Origin: Steinernema hermaphroditum
Taxonomy: Eukaryota > Nematoda > Chromadorea > Rhabditida > Steinernematidae
Length of the DNA stretch: 64,000 nucleotides
Direction of reading: 5' to 3'
NCBI GenBank assembly: GCA_030435675.1
Contig: CM059621.1
Coordinates: 10,850,001-10,914,000 of the forward strand
Shown here: in pieces, positions 59,385-64,000 of the stretch
How the letters are laid out: the number at the start of each line of letters is the position of its first letter
How positions within the stretch are numbered: position 1 is the first letter of the stretch
The notes under the pieces: generated by a model
What the model saw: only the letters and a program-made list of their open reading frames with translations
The model's database searches: none
Told to the model about the DNA's origin: nothing
Program-made: the position numbers and the translations under genes

Positions 59385-59893
59385 TAAAACGGCTGGCTAT
59401 CCGCTGCCAAAGGTAACCCGGTGGTAGTAAATCCGTAAACCGTGCTCGCCAAATCCGATCGTAGAGAGTCCTAGATCGGGCCACGCGGGACAATCGGTCC
59501 GTAATAAACCGCCGCTCGTTGTATTAGCCAAATACAACGGTAATCCGTAGAAACACTCGCTCCTCAAGCTCGCAGTGACCCGAATGTCGCTGCTTATTGA
59601 ATCCGCGAAGTGTAGAAGAAGACGAGGCACACTGACGGCTGTTCTTTATTCACCGATCAGAGGCACAAGACGACAAACGATGAAACAACTGCACAGAGCG
59701 ACCGACCCGCAGGTGGTACGCACACAAAAAGCCTCGATGATGGTCTGCAACTGCCGTTCGCGATGCTGTCTAGACTGGAGAGGATCTTCTAGAAGGTTCC
59801 GTTGATGGTCGTTCAGACAGTTCTTGTAGACAGTAGACAGTGTTCTGCAGAATCGGAGAGAAAAATGGTCGTCGATGACTGGCTGCGACGACA
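59385..59893 (-). repeat. 5' LTR of the BEL/Pao element
   Basis: 509 bp, apparently identical to the 3' LTR. It carries AATAAA on the minus strand at 59650-59645, the likely polyadenylation signal of the element. Confidence 0.92.
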
Positions 59894-59905
59894 AGGGTAC
59901 AACTC

Positions 59906-60657
59906 ACAAGGGAACGGTCAATCATGTAACGCTAAGATAGACACGAGACTAGGGGCAAAGGGTAGGCCTAGGTGTGTGTATTAACCGTGCGAAATACTAG
60001 GTGCCCTCGCTCAGATACCAGCGAGAAAAAGAGGTTTAAAGTTATGGGTATCGGGGTATATGCGAGAATGGCGGCGCGAGATGCCATTGTCAATGTGGCG
60101 CAGTAGTATGTCGTTTGCTTGCCATGTTTGTGGGGGTCACGGGTTCGAATCCCCGCACAACTCATTCTTTCCCAATCAACTTCATAACGTATGAAAGGTC
60201 GTTAGCGCCTTTTTAACAGACTCATACAACACAAAAACCTGGCAACTGCTATATTCAACGCAACATTCTGCGTGACATGAAGGTTCTACAGTGCAGTAAG
60301 GTCATTTGTTATAAATGAGCACTACTGTGAGTGGTTATTTTTGCGCAGAAAATGTTTGTCTTTACCTTTCATACGTTATGAAGTTGATTGGAAAAGAATG
60401 AGTGGTGCGGGGATTCGAACCCGTGAACCCCGCAAACATGGTAGGCAGGCGACATACCACTGCGCCACATTGACAATGGCGTTTCGCGCCGCCATTCTCG
60501 CATATACCCTGATACCCATAACTTTAAACCTCTTTTTCTCGCTGGTGTCTGAGCGAGGGCACCTAGTATTTTGTACGGTTAATACACACACCTAGGCCTA
60601 CCGTTTGCCCCTAGTCTCGTATCGATCTTAGCGTTACATGATTGACCGTTCCCTTGT
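59906..60657. mobile_element. 752-bp fold-back element with tRNA-like arms
   Basis: Two arms of 294 nt (59906-60199 and 60364-60657) are inverted copies with scattered mismatches, separated by a 164-nt spacer. The outer ends read ACAAGGGAACGGTCAATCAT. Each arm contains an A-box-like TGGCGCAGTRGTA and a B-box GGGTTCGAATCCC (left 60096-60108 and 60141-60153 on +; right 60468-60456 and 60423-60411 on -), the internal promoter of tRNA-derived genes. No acceptor stem pairs, so these are not tRNAs. It is either a fold-back transposon that captured a tRNA-like promoter or two opposed SINE copies. The BEL element sits only 12 bp away. Confidence 0.75.
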
Positions 60658-60909
60658 CAGCGGCAGCTATATCGATCGAATCGTTTGATGGAATCATACG
60701 AGTTCAATTTGAGGATTCTTGAAATCGGCCCCTGGTCGAAATCCAAGCGACAGGCAAGAAGCGAGCATGAAAGATTGACTAGACCTAATAACTAAAATCG
60801 TGCAAATTATCGTACTGCAATTCGGGTAAAGTGACTGTAAAGCTTATTATTAGTGGGGACACCATGTTATGTACATTCATATTACTTAGTTCTCGTTCGA
60901 CCTTCTTGT

Positions 60910-62876
60910 TCAGCAGGTCACTGCACCTGACGATTTCTTCCTGTAGACATCGGGCATCGCGGCGTTTTTGGTTTCGGGTAGAATGAGGAATCCCGTCACG
61001 AGAGAGAGGACGATGACTACCGTAGTCACGGCGATGGCCGTCCCGGGCCAGTAGATCTGGTTCATGTTGACGAGCTGGGGGGCGAGCGCGCCTCCGATGC
61101 GTTCGACGACGCCGAAGGTGCCGACGGCCATGGCGCGCATCAGCGTCGGGTAGAGCTCGATGGAGTACTGCTTGTAGACGGTGAAGAAGATGGAGGAGTT
61201 GACGATGCCGCCGATCATGGCGAGGCACGAGCGGAAGATCCACACGGCCGTGTTCGACTCGGGGTACACGGAGAGCGCCAGCACAAGGGCGTAGCAAACG
61301 GCGGTGATTGCTAAGGGAAGGCTCTTGGCTATGGTAACGGAGGACTCACATTGGGAGGAGATGAAGAGGACCCGGCGGCCGAACCAGTTGCTCCGGGCCT
61401 CCATGAAGACGATGAAAAGCGGCACCCAGAGCCTCAGGATGCCGTAGAGGGCGATGTTGAGGAACGGATTGCCGGCAAGCACCTGGACGTCGAAGATGAT
61501 GACGGCGACGCACATCTCGACGGTGAGCGCCGAGGCGACCATGACGAGGGTGTAGCAGATGAGCTTCCTCGTAGAGACCAGGTGCCAGATGGAGAACACC
61601 TGGGCGGACTCGACCGACTGCACCTGGATGGAGGTGAGGTCGTCGGCAGTGAAGTGGAGGTCAACGCGGTTCCAAGAGCTCAGAGTCGTTAGCTCCTTCG
61701 CCGCCTCGGCGTAGCGCCGCTTCTGGATGAGCCAGCGCGGAGACTCGATCCAAAAGAACATGAGGACGAGCACCGGGGCGCAGAGAGCGTTTATGGTGAG
61801 TAGATAGGTGCGCCAGTTGGCAGTGAGGTAGGCGATGAGGGAGGCGATCTGGAAAACTCGTCTCAAACGATCGAAGTTTTGTTTGACCATCTTTTGTAGT
61901 CTGAGCACACATTCCCCATGTGTTTTCTCAAACGTCTCCGTAAAAAGAGCTCAAAGAATCCAAAATGGACTTAAATACCCCAGAGAGATTTAATTTTAAA
62001 TACCTGTAGGGCGAGACTCCATTGGAAGGCGAGGGTCTGCACGATTCTGTACTTGGGCCCGGCGGTTTCGGAAGCGAGAGTCATGCTGGCGTCGACGAGC
62101 ATTCCGTAGGAGAAGCCCATTCCAAGCATCGAGAAGAGAAGCATCTCCCAGGACAAGGAGACTCCCCCGGCGAGGCCGAAGAGTCCCATGAGGACGGCTC
62201 CCGAGTAGGAGACCCACTTCCTGAAGGCCTCTTCGGATCAGAAGCGCGAAGCGCTGCCTACCTTCCGTAAACATCTGCCAGGTGGCCCCCGAGAATCGCT
62301 CCAATCCCCGAGCCTATCGCCTGGACGGTCTGCATGTGCTGGGGAAGGTATGAGTTGGGGCAGACGAAGTCTTCCTCCTCGTAGAGACTGTGGAACACCG
62401 AGATGGTGCTGTTGGCGGGACATAGGGAGATTTTGGTGCACGTGTCCGATATCCTCTGCAAAGAGATCTTTGAGGGTCTTTCTGTTGTGCAAATCGATTA
62501 CGCCCCTCGGATTATTCAAATAGTTTTCACAATCGATTCACGGTTTTCATGTCGCCGCGGAAACTGTTAATCGCAAAAATTTGCAAAAAACAGAGAAGGA
62601 TTATGTTGGAATGGATTCCGAGCCATAAGAACGAACCTCGATGCTAGGGTCGGAGCAGCTGGGCTTCAAGGAAGCGAAGGAGACGAAGACGTAGTTGCCG
62701 GCGGCGTTGATCATGGCGTACTGGATGACGAGCAGCGCGAACAGCTGGTACCTACCGTAGTGCCCCGTTCGGTCGAAGACCTCGTCGAACTCGAGCACCG
62801 CATTGCTACAGTAACTCCGGGGCTGCTTGAGCTCCTCTGAAGAGCTTTCGGAGACGTTCGAACTCCACAGACCCAT
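60910..62876 (-). CDS. SLC22-like organic ion transporter (MFS)
   Basis: Exons (minus): 62876-62637, 62455-62262, 62220-62004, 61848-61350, 61310-60910; 516 aa, close to the usual SLC22 length. Helix 1 (YQLFALLVIQYAMINAAGNY) leads into a cysteine-containing outer loop. After helix 2 comes the family motif GGHLADVYGRKWV; the mid-loop motif ESPRWLIQKRRYAEA and a second-half repeat motif (NWFGRRVLF) are present. Late text reads MRAMAVGTFGVVERIGGALA and FLILPETKN, both typical of the family. Members move organic cations, anions or carnitine across the plasma membrane; the substrate cannot be read here. The 39-nt last intron is stop-free and a multiple of three. Start chosen at 62876 because upstream text does not look coding. 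Confidence 0.83.
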
Positions 62877-64000
62877 GGGAAGCAGACGACCTGGAATTGG
62901 GGGAATTTGAAGCAGCTGAGAACCAGCTGGGCGCGCACTTGAACCCGTCGGGGTCGTCGAACGTTCGTCGCGCCCTCCGCCGACCTTCGGCACCTTCTTG
63001 ACGACGGAGCTCGCTTCGGGACGCCTCAGAAGCCAAGAAGGAAACGATTCCAATTAGCGGAATCGCTCGGGGCACCACATATGCGGCGAAAGTGAATAGC
63101 GCGACGCCCAATTTAAACAGGTTACCAATTAATCGCCCCTTCGCACTTTCAACACCGAAGGAAACGCGACGGGTTGGCGTCATTATCCGCAGAAGATGAC
63201 CTCTTCCTGTCGGAACTGCGACGCCCTCGGGGCGATCGGCTAATTCGCGCCGGATCGGCACCGTGACTGATTCGCTTTGGTGTCCTCGTGAGTCACAAAA
63301 GCGACATGTGAGAGGCGGCCTCGAGGCACGCCCCTGCACCCACGGGTACTGTAGCCCTTGCTGGGGTCCGACGACAGCGAAAGCCGGTGTGACACGCAAT
63401 AAAGGGACAAAAAGTGGAAAGGAATGGAACCGACAGGAACCGCGTGATGATTGAGACATGTCTGCTTGGCTAGATGTGCCCTTGTTGATGCGAACTGTTT
63501 CGGTAGAAACATGTTGGTTCTGTTCCCAGCCCTGAACCAGTTTTTCAGAAGGCAACCAAGTAAAAAGTTTAGAAGTTCGATCAATCGGAAATCTTCTTCT
63601 GCACTGCTTCGGATTCCACTTTTGGATTCCAAAAGTCACAAAGAAACGTCTTGATTTTGTCAGTTCGTTCTGTATTTTCAGAAGATTTCAAAGACTCATG
63701 GAAAGTGATAAACGAATGCAAAAAAAACAAAAAGATCATTGAGCTGCACTAAATAGGAAAGCGTACTGTCTTGTGCTGGGAACTGTGCTGTGCTGGGAAC
63801 CACTTGAAGATGTAAATTTCGCACAAAAAGTACAGATGTGAGAGAAAAAATAAAGAAAATCTATGTTCGCTTAGAATTGTGGCAGCCCGGGCCAAAAAGA
63901 AGACATTTTTGACATTTTTTTCATTTTTGAGGAATACTAAAAATATAACAGCAAAATCGGTCTTGGAAGGGATAGAGAAACTAAAAGGCGAAGTTTAGAT
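62877..64000. other. Upstream flank of the transporter, no gene supported
   Basis: A 277-codon minus frame (62806-63639) overlaps the first transporter exon in another frame and has no recognisable content. The last 350 nt are AT-rich and hold no gene that I can see. Confidence 0.45.

Larger units (their letters stand above)
52729..59893 (-). mobile_element. BEL/Pao LTR retrotransposon, near-intact
   Basis: A 7,165-bp element flanked by the 5-bp duplication AGGGT (52724-52728 and 59894-59898). The two 509-bp LTRs look identical by eye, so insertion is recent. Order on the minus strand: 5' LTR, primer binding site, gag-protease-RT-RNase H frame, in-frame TAG, integrase frame, purine-rich 3' region, 3' LTR. 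The domain order with RNase H before integrase, BEL-type gag and CCHC knuckles place it in BEL/Pao. No envelope-like frame is convincing. Confidence 0.93.

Noticed and set aside
60060..60160. tRNA gene suggested by A- and B-box text
   Set aside because: The acceptor stem does not pair and the T-stem is imperfect; the same text is present in inverted form in the other arm, so it is a repeat element and not a tRNA gene.
62806..63639. 277-codon minus frame upstream of the transporter
   Set aside because: It overlaps the true first exon in a different frame and has no recognisable content.

Overview
The window is eukaryotic and almost certainly comes from a rhabditid nematode. Genes are split by very short introns (mostly 39-48 nt) with TTTCAG/TTTTAG acceptors. 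The recognisable products are a DGK-theta/DGK-1-type diacylglycerol kinase, two PLP/M6 proteolipids, worm-type DUF281-like domains, a divergent Pax protein, a PRC1/SPD-1 cytokinesis factor and an SLC22-type transporter. Mariner and BEL/Pao elements fit an animal genome. The species cannot be named from sequence alone. All gene models were assembled by hand from splice signals and reading-frame continuity; summed exon lengths are multiples of three in every model, except for one extra base in the mucin exon.

Layout. 1-9 kb: upstream region and dgk-1 (+), with two alternative last exons. 9.5-11 kb: a membrane-anchored ADAM-like protein (-) that has lost the zinc-binding motif. 13.7-16.3 kb: two tandem M6-type proteolipid genes (+), then a small convergent gene for a single-pass membrane protein (-). 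17.7-18.6 kb: a dead mariner copy. 19.2-38.1 kb: one giant 19-exon gene (+) coding for a signal peptide, three DUF281-like domains, a mucin-like Ser/Thr/Glu array of about 4,700 residues in a single 14.3-kb exon, and nine TSP1-like cysteine-rich modules. 38.9-40.2 kb: a short Pax gene (-) with the paired domain at its C-terminus. 40.2-48.8 kb: 8.6 kb with no gene I can support. 48.8-50.7 kb: PRC1/spd-1 homologue (-). 50.9-52.2 kb: inverted and minisatellite repeats. 52.7-59.9 kb: a young BEL/Pao retrotransposon (-) with seemingly identical LTRs, a 5-bp target duplication and one in-frame stop in pol. 59.9-60.7 kb: a 752-bp fold-back element with tRNA-like pol III boxes in both arms. 60.9-62.9 kb: SLC22-like transporter (-).

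The genes look like independent neighbours, not a pathway cluster. The strongest candidates for undescribed biology are the DUF281-mucin-TSP1 giant gene with its 240-bp higher-order repeat, the non-catalytic ADAM, the Pax protein with a C-terminal paired domain, the mutually exclusive DGK tails and the tRNA-like fold-back element.
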